NCBI GenBank assembly: GCA_031772625.1
Contig: CM062819.1
Location: 820,485,503-820,549,502, forward strand
Direction of reading: 5' to 3'
DNA length: 64,000 nt
From: Pinus tabuliformis
Lineage: Eukaryota > Streptophyta > Pinopsida > Pinales > Pinaceae
This document shows, one piece after another, positions 44,815 through 54,811 of the stretch (positions are counted from its first letter, which is position 1; each line of letters begins with the position of its first letter). The translations under genes and the position numbers were made by a program. The notes beneath the pieces are model-generated. The model saw only the letters and a program-made list of their open reading frames with translations. It had not been told where the DNA came from and did not search any database.

Positions 44815-44957
44815 GCGTATGCTCTTTGCCCTGCGACTCTGTGCGATCTGGGCAAATCAGAAACAGAAAGGAAGGATTTTTCTCATGCGTATGCTCTTTT
44901 CCGCTGCGCCTTAGTGTGATCTCGGAAAATCAGAAACATTGAGGAAAATATTTAGTT
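44815..44957 (+). repeat. 72-bp tandem duplication in leader of J
   Basis: Two units each start TGCGTATGCTCTTT and contain AAATCAGAAACA (44815-44886 and 44887-44957). Confidence 0.85.
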
Positions 44958-45058
44958 TCCGACTAAAGTTAACTTTGAGCCTCAAGGCTCGTTTTTGAAA
45001 ATATCTTGTTTCTGGCTAAAGCTAACTTCGAGCCGCAAGGTTCGTTTTTTTTGTATGT
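44957..45058 (+). repeat. 51-bp tandem duplication in leader of J
   Basis: Two units (44957-45008 and 45009-45058) share GTTTC(C/T)G(A/G)CTAAAG and GAGCC(T/G)CAAGG(C/T)TCG. Confidence 0.85.
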
Positions 45059-45185
45059 CCGTGTTGGGTTTTGTGTTTTTTGTTTTGTAGGGAAAAAGAG
45101 CTTTCTCAAAGCAAGCATGCAACCCAAAGCATCAACCGCCGCACCCCCCCCCCCCCCACCCCTCTCTCTCTGTCTCTCTCAAACT

Positions 45186-45262
45186 TTTTGTATAGCTCAC
45201 TTGGTGCAAAGCTAATTTATGAGAGTAGAGGTCTTGGGTTCAAGTCTCCATTTTGTGGGGGC
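45186..45262 (+). repeat. tRNA-like/SINE-like segment in leader of J
   Basis: TAGCTCACTTGG (45193) fits an RNA polymerase III A box, and GGTTCAAGTCT (45237) fits a B box. They are 44 bases apart, as in a tRNA. The T stem mostly pairs, but the acceptor ends do not, so it is not a working tRNA gene. It may be a degenerate tRNA or SINE head carried in the leader. Confidence 0.45.
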
Positions 45263-45446
45263 AGATTTTTTCATTTCCACACATTCCCGCACTTCGTCAG
45301 CGACTTCATCAAATTTTCTTCAAAAAGCCATTACTTCTTCATCGGGAAGCCGTTTTCATAACCATTTTTTTTGAAACAACCTAATTTTTTGAGATCTTTC
45401 CATTGAAACACTTAGTTTCAGCATCTATAGCTTCAGTTTTTTTTTT

Positions 45447-46292
45447 ATGGAAAGTCCATGCCAAGTTATTCTTGACAACACCAACTACTTCCAATGGTGG
45501 TCCTACATTGTGGATTTACTTAGAAGTAAAGGTCTTTACAAAATAGCCACAGGCCAAGAGACCAAACCGAAAGATGAAGACAAGGCAGCTAAATGGGAAA
45601 ATAGGCAAGACCAAGCACGTGGGTTGATAGGGATGTCTATTTCTCCAGATCTTAGATTCCATATTGCAGAACTTGATACTCCTGATGAAGCAATGAAACA
45701 GATTACTAAAGTCTTTGGAATTAAAAATGAAATTAAAGCCCATCAACTTGAAAATGAATTGCTTACATTGGACCCCAATAATTTTTCTTGCATTGAAGAT
45801 TTTTTGTCCAAGTTCAAGACCCTTAGACTTCTCTTGGAAGGTGTTAAGGTTAAGAAAAAAGATAGTAGCCTTATCTACTCCATTCTTACTAAGTTGGGAC
45901 CAGCCTATTCTGTGTTTGTTTCCACCTTCCATTCTACAAGAGAAGCCTTCATTTCTCAAGGACAAACCTACAAGTCCCCTTCCTTTGATTCCTTTTGTGA
46001 TTCTTTAATAAGAGAACAAGAAAAACTCTTACACCTTGGTCTTCTTCATCTTGGAAACTCTTCTAAGAAAGCGTTAGCCGCCCAGCAGCAACCAAATCCA
46101 AAGAATCCTAAGAATTTGTATCCTAAAAAGAATTGTTCTAAAACAAACAAGGGTCCTAAGCAATTTCAGCCTCAAAATGAAAAATCATTTCAACAAAATG
46201 ATAAGACAAATAAAAACAAAGGGAATAAGACTGATAGACATTGCAACTTTTGTAATTGAGATGGCCACTTAGAATCCAAATGCTTTAAGAAG
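45447..46292 (+). pseudogene. gag of element J
   Basis: An ATG at 45447 opens 270 codons of copia gag (MESPCQVILDNTNYFQWWSY, then WENRQDQARGLIGMSI, LENELLTLDPNNFSCIEDFL). A Lys/Asn/Gln-rich linker leads to the zinc knuckle CNFC at the end. A TGA at 46257-46259 falls within the knuckle; the frame continues as DGHLESKCFKK, giving the Cys-X2-Cys-X4-His-X4-Cys layout. TGG to TGA is a likely cause, since Trp is common there. It forms the particle and packages RNA. The lesion separates gag from pol, which stay in one frame. Confidence 0.92.
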
Positions 46293-48240
46293 ATGGAAGC
46301 CTTGGAAGTAGCAATGAAGAATCATAACATCCATTTGGAGCACTCTTCAACTTCAACTTCATCTTCAGGAATGGCACTTTCTGCATGTGGTTGTCAAGCA
46401 TCTCAGTCTGGCTATGCACTAAATGTATCTTCTTCTTCTCATTCTCATGAGTGGCTCATTGATTCTGGAGCTTCTTATCACATGGCCAAAAACAAATCCA
46501 TGTTTTCTTCTTTAAATGATTGTAACACCAAAAATATATATGTTGGTGATGATAGATCTCTTAGTGTTGTAGGGACTGGAACTGTTCATATAGACAATGG
46601 TCAGTTTAATGATGTATTATGTGTTCCAACCTTATCCTGCAACCTTCTATCTGTATATCAGATAACTCATTCAGGTGAAGGTAAAATCGTTGAATTTTCA
46701 CCTCACGATGTTGTAATTAAGGACCTAAGAGATCCTAGACAGATTTTAGCTACTGGAATTGCTGATGATTCTACAAGGTTGTATAAGTTTCACAACTTTG
46801 GGTCATCAAATCTTCCCTCAGTATTTGTTGCTCATAATGATGAAGTGAGCAAACTTTGGCATGAACGATTTGGTCACTTAAACTATCGCCCTCTTCAGAA
46901 TCTATGTAAAGAAAATATGGTGACAGGTCTTCCAATGGTATCTTGCAGAGATGGTGTTTGTTTCGGATGTGTACTCGGAAAACATCATCGGGACAGTTTT
47001 GAAAAACGTGCCTCTTGGCACGCCTCAGCCCCTTTACAGCTTGTGCATAGTGATTTATGTGGTCCACTTCCAGTTGCTTCATTCTCTGGCTACAAGTATT
47101 TCTTAACTTTTATTGATGATTTCTCCAGACGCAATTGGGTATACTTCTTAAAACTCAAGAGTGAAGTATTTAACATGTTCTTGGCATTTAAGGCCTTTGT
47201 TGAAAAACAATCTGGACATCAAATTCTTAAGCTAAGATCTGATAATGGCAGAGAATATGTTAAAAACACATTCATCAACTTTTGCACTGAGAATGGAATT
47301 CAAATGCAACATGTTGTTCCATATACTCCACAACAAAATGGTGTAGCTGAAAGGAAGAATCGCACCTTAAAGGAAATGGCTAATTGTATGCTTCAATCTA
47401 AAGGACTTAGTCTTAATTATTGGGCAGAAGTAATTAACTGTGCAAATTACATAATAAATCGCACTCCTACTAAGGTTTTAAAGAATATCACTCTAGAAGA
47501 AGCATGGAGCTCAAGCAAACCAGATATAAGTCACTTTCGTGTTTTTGGAAGTGAAGCATGGGCCCATATTCCAGATGAAAAACATAAAGCTTTAGAACCT
47601 AAGAGTGAAAAATGTATTTTGGTTGGATATTCTGAAGATGTCAAAGGATATAGACTTATTCCACTTAAGTCCAAAAATGTTATCATTAGAAGAGATGTAA
47701 AGTTTGCTGAAAATATATCGGCCTGCGAGCCTAGTTCGGCGGATGTGCCACCTCTCCCTATCTCTTCTACTTTTGAAAATATTTCTTCTTCAGATGATGA
47801 AAGCGAGGATGAAAATCCTCCCCCACCTTCTCAAGATCCTCCTTCAGCTCCTCAGCTTCCAGAATGGGTCCGTGCTACTTGAGATGCAGCAGGTGATCTT
47901 GCTGGTGATCCTACAGATCAGCGACGTACACGTTCTCAGTTCGAGAGAGCCTCTTCTTTACTGGCTCAAGCTTCGGTGAATTATGATCCTGACACCTTTG
48001 CAGAAGCTTCAGGCCATCCAGATTGGGAAGCAGCTATGAATGAAGAATATCATTCATTATTGGCAAATGATACATGGGATCTTGTTCCTCTACCAAAGGG
48101 ACGAAAACTTGTTAGATGGAAATGGGTTTACAGAACCAAGTATGGACCAGATGGGAAAGTTGATAAACATAAAGCTCGTCTTGTTCTAAGGGTTTTTCAC
48201 AAGTTGAAGGCATTGACTACACTGAAACCTTCTCCCCTGT
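46293..48240 (+). pseudogene. Protease-integrase and start of RT of element J
   Basis: The frame is open from 46293 to a TGA at 47880-47882. The protease motif WLIDSGASYHM is at residues 54-64. The integrase zinc domain (H190, H195, C223, C226) and catalytic triad D254, D317, E353 (SDNGREY, PQQNGVAERKN) are intact. After the TGA, the same frame continues (NYDPDTFAEASGHPDWEAAM, WKWVYRTKYGPDGKVDKHK) into RT. It then fails at a one-base deletion near 48185, where V-A-K-G-F is expected. The catalytic residues of integrase appear preserved. Confidence 0.92.
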
Positions 48241-48247
48241 TGCCAAA

Positions 48248-49522
48248 ATGAACTCTATCCGCCTTGTTCTTTCCCTTGCTGCCTCTTTCAAATGGGAAGT
48301 CCATCAGATGGATGTTAAATCTGCCTTCTTGCATGGGGACTTGCATGAAGAAATCTATATGGAACAACCTATTGGCTTTATACAAACAAACTCCAGCCTT
48401 GTATGTCGACTTAAGAAATCCCTTTATGGTCTCAAGCAAGCTCCTCGAGTTTGGTATGCCAAAATGGATAACTTTCTTTTAGAAAATGGCTTTTCTAGGT
48501 GTCATTCTGACAATACTGTCTACACCAAGAAAGTGGGCAAGTCTCTTATCATTCTTGTTCTTTATGTTGATGATCTTATCCTGACTGGTAGTGATCCAAA
48601 CCTTATAAACCATGTGAAGTCTAGCCTTAAAAGGAAGTTTGAAATGACAGACTTAGGACACTTACATTATTTTCTCGGTCTTCAAGTCTTGCAATCCAAG
48701 GAAGGTATTTCCCTTTCTCAGTCCAAGTATGCCTGTGATATTCTATGCCATTTTCACATGGAAGACTGTAAGCCAGCCCGTTCTCCCTTTCAGTCTGGAG
48801 TCAAACTTTCAGTCACTTGTACTTCTCCTGAAGTTGATGCTACTTTATACTGTCACCTTGTAGGAAAACTTTTGTATCTAACCCATACTCGTCCTGACCT
48901 TTCCTTTGTCGTTTACCTTGTTGCTCGGTTTATGCAAAACCCACATGAAAGTCATTGGAAAGCAGCTAAAAGAATACTTCGTTATGTTCGAGGTACAGTT
49001 CAGTTTGGGATTCATTACAGTGCCGAAGCAGCTCCTCTATTGGTTGGTTTCACTGATTCCGATTGGGTTGGTGACCCTGATGATCAGAAGTCTACTGCAG
49101 GTTATGTGTTCACTCTTGGTTCAGGACCTATTACATGGGCTTGCAAGAAACAAGGTGCCATTTCTCTTTCTTTAGGAGAAGCAGAGTATCGTGGTGCCGT
49201 AGAAGCTAGTAAGGAAGCCTTGTGGCTTCGTCAGATCCTGTCAGAGTTTGGCTTTCAGCAGCAACATCTGACTACACTTTGGTGTGATAATAAAAGTGCC
49301 ATTCAACTATGCAAAGATCCAGTCCAACATCAGCGTAACAAACACATTGAACTGCACATGCACTTCATCAGAAAGCTCATTCATGACCATGTTCTGGAAG
49401 TGCAATATTGTTCAACAGATGATCAAGTTGCAGACATCTTTACAAAGGCTCTCACAGAGGTGAAGTTCACTAAACTTCGATTTATGGTTGGAGTTCAGGA
49501 AGTTGTCACTAAGGGGGGATAG
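48248..49522 (+). pseudogene. Reverse transcriptase-RNase H of element J
   Basis: An uninterrupted 424-codon stretch after the frameshift. RT palm motifs are QMDVKSAFLHGDLHEEIYME, SLYGLKQAPRVWY and LYVDDLILTG (YVDD at residues 106-109, intact). RNase H shows GFTDSDWVGDPDDQKSTAGY, SLGEAEYRGAVEASKEALWL and LWCDNKSAIQL, with acidic catalytic residues present. It ends with VADIFTKALTEVKF and a stop at 49520. Apart from the upstream frameshift, this half looks functional. Confidence 0.94.
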
Positions 49523-49592
49523 GCTCTAGTTCCTCCTTCCTTCTCCTATTGTGTCATATTTGTAAATCCATCAATCCTATCCCAAGTTGTTC

Positions 49593-49603
49593 TTAAGGGG
49601 GGA
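49593..49603 (+). promoter_or_regulatory. Polypurine tract of J
   Basis: TTAAGGGGGGA abuts the 3' LTR. A similar AAGGGGGGA lies at about 49511-49519, within the end of the coding frame. Confidence 0.85.
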
Positions 49604-50043
49604 TGTTAGGATATTCCGACACATAGGAAATAGTTAAGTACAACTTGGTCTAGTATAGAGTTAGGTAAAGTGTGTTTCTTTACTATGTACATTTTGTAAC
49701 TTACAATCCGATGGTCACGATATGTAGTGATCCGACAGTTCATTCTCTCCTTGGTATTACCGACACTTGATCCGTGGCTTAACACCCGATTGGTCCATGA
49801 TCTCTATTTAAAGAGCATGGAGGGTCATTTGTAGGGTAATCCGTCTAGTGAGAGAAGCATATGTAAATTTTCATTCTTTTATTAATAAATTGCCTGAAGT
49901 GGCCGCGTTGGCTCAAGCCGTGGACTGTTTCCCTCTTTGAGGGTTTTAACCACGTCAAAATACTGATGTATTGATCTGTGATTTGTTTGTAAGCGGTGTC
50001 CTTTGGTGTTCTGTCTGAGGAACTTACCCTGTAAATTCCTACA
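49604..50043 (+). repeat. 3' LTR of J
   Basis: 440 bp, about 97% like the 5' LTR by eye. Most differences are transitions. Confidence 0.97.
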
Positions 50044-50048
50044 ACATA
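50044..50048. repeat. Right target-site duplication of J
   Basis: ACATA, identical to 44046-44050. Confidence 0.95.
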
Positions 50049-50340
50049 GACCATTCAAAATGAAACAAATTGATAGATGTGAGAAAAATGGTACCACATG
50101 GAGGAGAATCAAGCCCTTAAAATAAATTTGAAGGAGGGACCTAGATGAGGATCGAATAGCCCTTAAACCCATGGAGCCAACCTCAATAAATTCAACCTTT
50201 GTAGGCCAACTTGACCTTCAAGAAAAGATAAACTCGCCCTTTAAAAAATCTTACCTTAAACCTTCCTTTAAAGCTGAATTCTCAATGAAAATTTCCACTT
50301 ATGGAGGGTCGACTTGGTCAACATAAGACTCACACAATTT
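50049..50340 (-). pseudogene. Remnant M, 5' portion (unidentified coding sequence)
   Basis: With J removed, the minus strand reads HLGPSFKFILRA, a stop, FSSMWYHFSHIYQFVSF, a stop, then MVYVVTHIKKI on the other side of J. Not identified. Confidence 0.4.
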
Positions 50341-50482
50341 AATAAATATTTTCTTCAAATTTGACCAATCATAAATTTCCCTTTATCATATTATTTGGGG
50401 CATCTTCACCACACTATTGTGGCACAACCTTTTTCAAGGCATGTCTCTTCAACCATGAGCAATGATGTGGTGTACCAACTAT

Positions 50483-50626
50483 TGTTAGAAATTGCATGAC
50501 GATATTATCAGTTGATTATGTTCTAGTGTGAAAATTCATTGTCCTTCCCATCCATTTACTTCAACAATCATGGGGATTCATTTAGTTTTTGCTTGGGTTG
50601 ACATCAATTACAACAAATTTCTAACA
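50483..50626 (-). repeat. 144-bp segment with 11-bp inverted ends beside a polypurine tract
   Basis: TGTTAGAAATT and AATTTCTAACA bound it. On the minus strand, CCAAAGGGGGAGAC immediately precedes TGTTAGAAATTTG, as a polypurine tract precedes a 3' LTR in SIRE/Maximus-type copia elements. The 5-mers outside do not match (ACTAT, GTCTC). It may be an LTR fragment or a very short LTR. Confidence 0.45.
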
Positions 50627-51567
50627 GTCTCCCCCTTTGGCATTGATAGCAACACACTTATTTCCCATATGAGTGTTGCTCCCCTTGACTCCATGCTTCT
50701 GATCTTCCTCTCCTAAATTCTCTCCCCCTTTGACATCAATGGAAAAGGGTAACTCCACCTAAAAAAATATCTTCCTCTGTCTTCTTACAATATTCCTTTC
50801 TCCCCTTTCTTCTTCTAGGGATTCTTTTCCATTGGAACTTTCAATTAATGTAATTCACTGACATATATTAAAAGCATTCATGACTAGAATTTATTTATTT
50901 TCTTCATTGCTCCCAAAGAGGATGAACTCTCATGAATGATTCTAACATCAATGACAACACCCTTCAACCATATCCCCTTGAAAACTTCTCTCCTAGTCAT
51001 GCATGCCTAACATATTTCACCTAAATAAATCAACATATATGACATGAGACTTTTCACAACTCTATCATCAAGCCACTATGAATCTACCTTCCCAAATAAA
51101 ACTGCTCAAAGCATAGATCTTCCAATTTGTAACCACTTCTAGTTAGACTACCCATCTTCAACATTCATAATACTAGGGGTATTCAAGCCAAATTTCCTAA
51201 AATGATATATGGACCTGCTTTTTTATAAGATCATTCTAAATCTTGACATCTTCCTTTGTACCTATAGATTCATCATAGTCTTGCGACTTTACAAATCCTA
51301 TGAGCATGACCTCTGGGATTTCTTCATTCACTTTTTCCTATTACTTATGCTTTACTCTACAAACCTTCTTGTACCTAATATCAACATTTTCCCTTATGGA
51401 AGACTTCATCATGCTTCCACTATCACGAGCTATGTGCCACCTAAATGACGGAGAAATTGACGTATAGTTTATGTTGATGAAGCCATTTGGATATTTGTCT
51501 TGTGTTTATGCAAACTTGATTCTATGGCTTTGATAATAACCTTGATAACCATCCCTATTATAAGTTT
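50627..51567 (-). other. Probable further remnant of copia element I or a SIRE-like element
   Basis: No firm coding region. CTCCCCCTTTGACATCAATG-like words at 50630-50750 recall the Ser/Lys-rich end of SIRE-type copia elements on the minus strand. Minus-strand words near 51560-51400 may continue the interior of I across D. Confidence 0.3.
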
Positions 51568-52446
51568 TGTTAAAAATAGCAAGAAGAAATCCTAATTTAA
51601 TTCATCCTTGAATTAAATTAGGAATTAAATTGTAATTATATTCTCATAGCAACTTGTAATAGTTAACTAAGTTAATTTGACTTAGTTGTCTTAGGAAATT
51701 CGAGTAAGAAGTCTATCTAGAATCATGTGGAGTGATCCTTAAATTTTAGTGGCCTAGGTTAAGTTATTTTGAGTTGTAATTAATTAACTCAATCTAACTG
51801 AGTTATAGTCAGTTAAACTAGTTCCAACTATTGGAGGAACTAGTAGGAGGTCTAGTACTGGGGACGGGCACTAGTGCAACTTCACTACTCCACCAGTTAA
51901 CTAAAGATTCACTCATAAATAACTCATGCATGTCAATTCAAAGGAGGACCCAGTTGAGATTAGAGTTTAGGGACAATGTACTATCAATTGTATAATTTTC
52001 CGAGTTGTACATATGGTGCATGCAATCAGTGGAGGGCCTATTGATGGATTGTGCAATTATGGAGAGAGAATTTCCTAATTAAATTTGGGATAGTTATCTC
52101 AGGAATTACACAAGGAGGTAGGGGCTTGGCAGGAAGCAGAATTAGCTAAGTGTTGGCTTGAGTTGGCTTGTGAGGCAGAGAGATAGATTGTAGTTGTGCA
52201 AGAATTGTTCGAGTTGAACAAGCATTGTATTTTCTTCCTAGATCTTCTGGTTAATGAAATATAGATAGTCTAAGTTTTAAGAAGTTTCTTTCCCCAGAGA
52301 AATATTGTGTTATGCGCGATTTAAATTCTTCCTTTTCTACTTATTGTTTTCAATAAATTTTGTTTTTCGCTGAAGAGTAGAGTAGATTATTGTCTTGTGT
52401 TTTAGCATATCACATAAGTTGTTGAATCTACAAGTAAAAGTCTACA
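51568..52446 (+). repeat. 5' LTR of D
   Basis: TGTTAAAAATAGCAAG to AAAAGTCTACA, matching 60975-61856. Confidence 0.95.
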
Positions 52447-52459
52447 TGGCATTAGAGCT
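52447..52459 (+). promoter_or_regulatory. Primer-binding site of D
   Basis: TGGCATTAGAGCT resembles the Met-type site with two changes. Confidence 0.8.
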
Positions 52460-52541
52460 TAATACAATATAGAAGAGGACAATTCGAGTTTGTTGTGCAG
52501 ATGAAATCAAATTTGCGGGTTCATACTTCACAGTCATCAAT

Positions 52542-53341
52542 ATGTCATTCTACAGTTTGAGACTTGAGTATGCCTTGGAGGGAAGCTCAAATTATATAGC
52601 TTGGAAGGATAGGATGGAGGCAGTGCTAGAAGACAAAGGGCTCAAGGAATTCATAGATCATGATAGTTTGAAGCCTCCAACATCTGATGCTAAAGATTTG
52701 GCTGAATGGAGAAAGTGTGTGGCAAAAGCGAGAAGGATTATCCTAGAAGGATTTCGAGGTCACATTGTCTCGAATCTCCACGGTAAGGAAACTCCATTTG
52801 CAATGTGGAAGGCATTGACGAGCCTATTTCAAAATAGCGGTGACCGCAGGAAGCTGGAACTAAAGGACAAACTCAGAAAGATCAAAATGGAGAAGGCCGA
52901 CTCAATTCCAAATTACTTGACCAAGTTCACCCAATGCCGAGATGAGCTTGGAAGTATCGGGATTACTATTGCTGAAGACGATCTGGTGAAGGCTAACACT
53001 TCTAGGACTTCCCAAGAGTTGGCACAGCTACCAAGACTCATTTAATGGGAGGGAGAAGCTACCAGAGTGCGAGCGGTTGTGGTCTAACTTGGTACAGGAA
53101 GATATTCGGCGAACACCAAAGACGGATCCTCATTAAAGCATGATGATGAGGATAATTGTGCCTTAGCGAGTAAGGCAAAGAAAGAGAAGGGGAAGTCATC
53201 CCATTCCAGATCACATTCTTATCAAGGCAGGAAGAAGAAGGACATGTCGAAAGTCAAATGCTTTCACTGTCATGAGCTGGGACACTTTGCCACAAAGTGT
53301 CTGCTCAAGAAGGCTGATAAGAAACCGTCAAGAGGAGTGGT
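52542..53341 (+). pseudogene. gag of element D
   Basis: The ATG at 52542 opens copia gag (LEYALEGSSNYIAWKDRMEA, then WKALTSLFQNSGDRRKLELK and the DDLVKA region). Stops occur at 53043 and about 53085. The frame resumes with Ser/Lys-rich linker and zinc knuckle CFHCHELGHFATKC (53256-53300), complete. The frame is cut at 53346 by insertion C. Confidence 0.9.
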
Positions 53342-53346
53342 AGGTG
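53342..53346. repeat. Left target-site duplication of C
   Basis: AGGTG, identical to 57806-57810. Confidence 0.92.
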
Positions 53347-53351
53347 TGTTA

Positions 53352-54800
53352 GAGTCGGTCTGTTCAGCCCTCCGTCAGAGATCAAACCCTCTTTTGTTTC
53401 ATTTCATTTTTAGGTGCCTCATTCAGCTCAATCATCTGCATTCCATTAGGAGCATCGATCTTCTGATGGAAGGGTCTTGTCTCCATACTTTCCTCATGTC
53501 TTGTACCTGCTAGTTCGTGTCAGATCATCAAAGTTCATCAAAATCAATTTTATAGTCATTATGGATGGTCTTTTGGTCAGCCAAGAGTCATGTCTGTCAT
53601 TAGGTCTAGGGTTTCACAAATTTTGTCTTTAAAGTGTCTAATAATGCTAGCAGGCCATGAGGATGTTCATAATAAGTTTTTATTCCAGATGTTTCATTGC
53701 CAATAATGCTCGAGAATGATTCTTCTTCAAAACTCCGTTTTGAAGAAGAAAGCGTCAAATTTATTTTTTGTAATAAATATGTAAATTTTTTTAAGGTTTT
53801 TCAACCTATATAGTTCTTCAGTGTAGTCCTAGTCATCCTTTGCCAAAATCCAAGCCATCATCCCTGCAAAAAATTACCAAGAGGTTCATCATTTAAGTCA
53901 AAAAATCAAAAGGAAACAACGAAAACAAAGTTTGTATTAGAAAGTGAAAAGTGCCAAAGCAAAAACATTATAAAAGTGGGTTTCATGAGCTAAAATCTCA
54001 AAAGCTCTTGGTCTATAAGCTATTCCTTCCTTTGATAAGCTCATTTTCAAAAGAGAAGCAAGATAGAGCAAATTTGATGAGCAAGTGAGAAATTGGGTGA
54101 ATTTGGGCGAAAATCGGTCGGCGCGGCGCACTGAGCAGGAGACGCGGCGCACTGGTGAGGCGCGGTGCACTGGGCATGAATACACAGTGTTATTTTACAC
54201 AGGCGCGGCGCACTGGGGAGGCGCAGCGCATACAGCCAGGAAGCCCGAAAATCACCAGAACGACCTCCAATCGCCAAAATCGCATGAGTTCACCTTGTTC
54301 CAAGTAGGTTGAGCTTAACTTTTGTTGTTTATCCAAGTTTGGTGCTGATGTTATGATGGTTGATGTGGTGAATGTTTTAACAAATGATCAAACCCTATCA
54401 TTACAAATTCCTCAAACAAAAATTGTTGCCTAGGGTTTGATCAACTTTTTTGCTACCAAGTTCATTTTCCCTCCATCATTCCCTTACCCCATTTTTCCCT
54501 GTTTTCATGGTTCCCTAAGTTCCCCTACCCCCTAAACTCACTAATCCCCTATCCCAAGTTCCCTTTCCCAAATTTCCTATTATAAAATCCCAAACCCTAA
54601 CCTTATACAAAACCTCCCAAACATCCCATATTTTCCCTATCTAAATTTATCCCAATAGTCCCAAAAATTCCCACTATTTTCCCCTCTCCTAACAGTCCCT
54701 TGTATCATTGTTTTCCCTTGGTAGCAGAGGTTGCACAATTATTAAAGAGAGTCCAACACAGTTTGACACATCAGCACCCATCTCTTCAAGACAGTTTTTC
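53352..54800 (+). other. 5' non-coding part of C
   Basis: About 1.45 kb without a gene. It has a GC-rich repeat at 54121-54232 and, just before the reading frame, TTGGTAGCAGAGG (54718-54730), which resembles a Met-type primer site. If real, the sequence before it would be a 5' LTR. Confidence 0.4.
54121..54232. repeat. GC-rich GCGCGGCGCACTG repeat in C
   Basis: Five imperfect copies at about 54122, 54143, 54160, 54204 and 54220 stand out from the AT-rich surroundings. Similar CGCGACGCAT words recur near 56790. Confidence 0.8.
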
Positions 54801-54811
54801 CACCAATAGTC

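Larger units (their letters stand above)
44502..45446 (+). other. Long leader of J with tandem duplications and a tRNA-like segment
   Basis: About 945 bases precede gag. Two successive tandem duplications occupy 44815-45058. A C-run and CT microsatellite lie at 45145-45182. A tRNA-like segment with A and B boxes lies at 45186-45262. No gene is apparent. Confidence 0.7.
44051..50043 (+). mobile_element. Element J: nearly complete Ty1/Copia retrotransposon
   Basis: A 5993-bp element with 439/440-bp LTRs, perfect ACATA duplications, a Met-type primer site, gag-pro-int-RT-RNase H order and a polypurine tract. By eye about 14 differences separate the LTRs (roughly 3%), making it the youngest datable insertion here. 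The coding frame has only two nonsense codons and one single-base deletion. Integrase-before-RT order establishes Ty1/Copia. Confidence 0.97.

Noticed and set aside
45145..45182. C run and CT repeat as a regulatory element
   Set aside because: Simple low-complexity sequence, possibly with base-calling uncertainty; no function can be supported.
45186..45262. A functional tRNA gene
   Set aside because: A and B boxes are spaced correctly, but the acceptor stem does not pair and no clear anticodon arm is seen.
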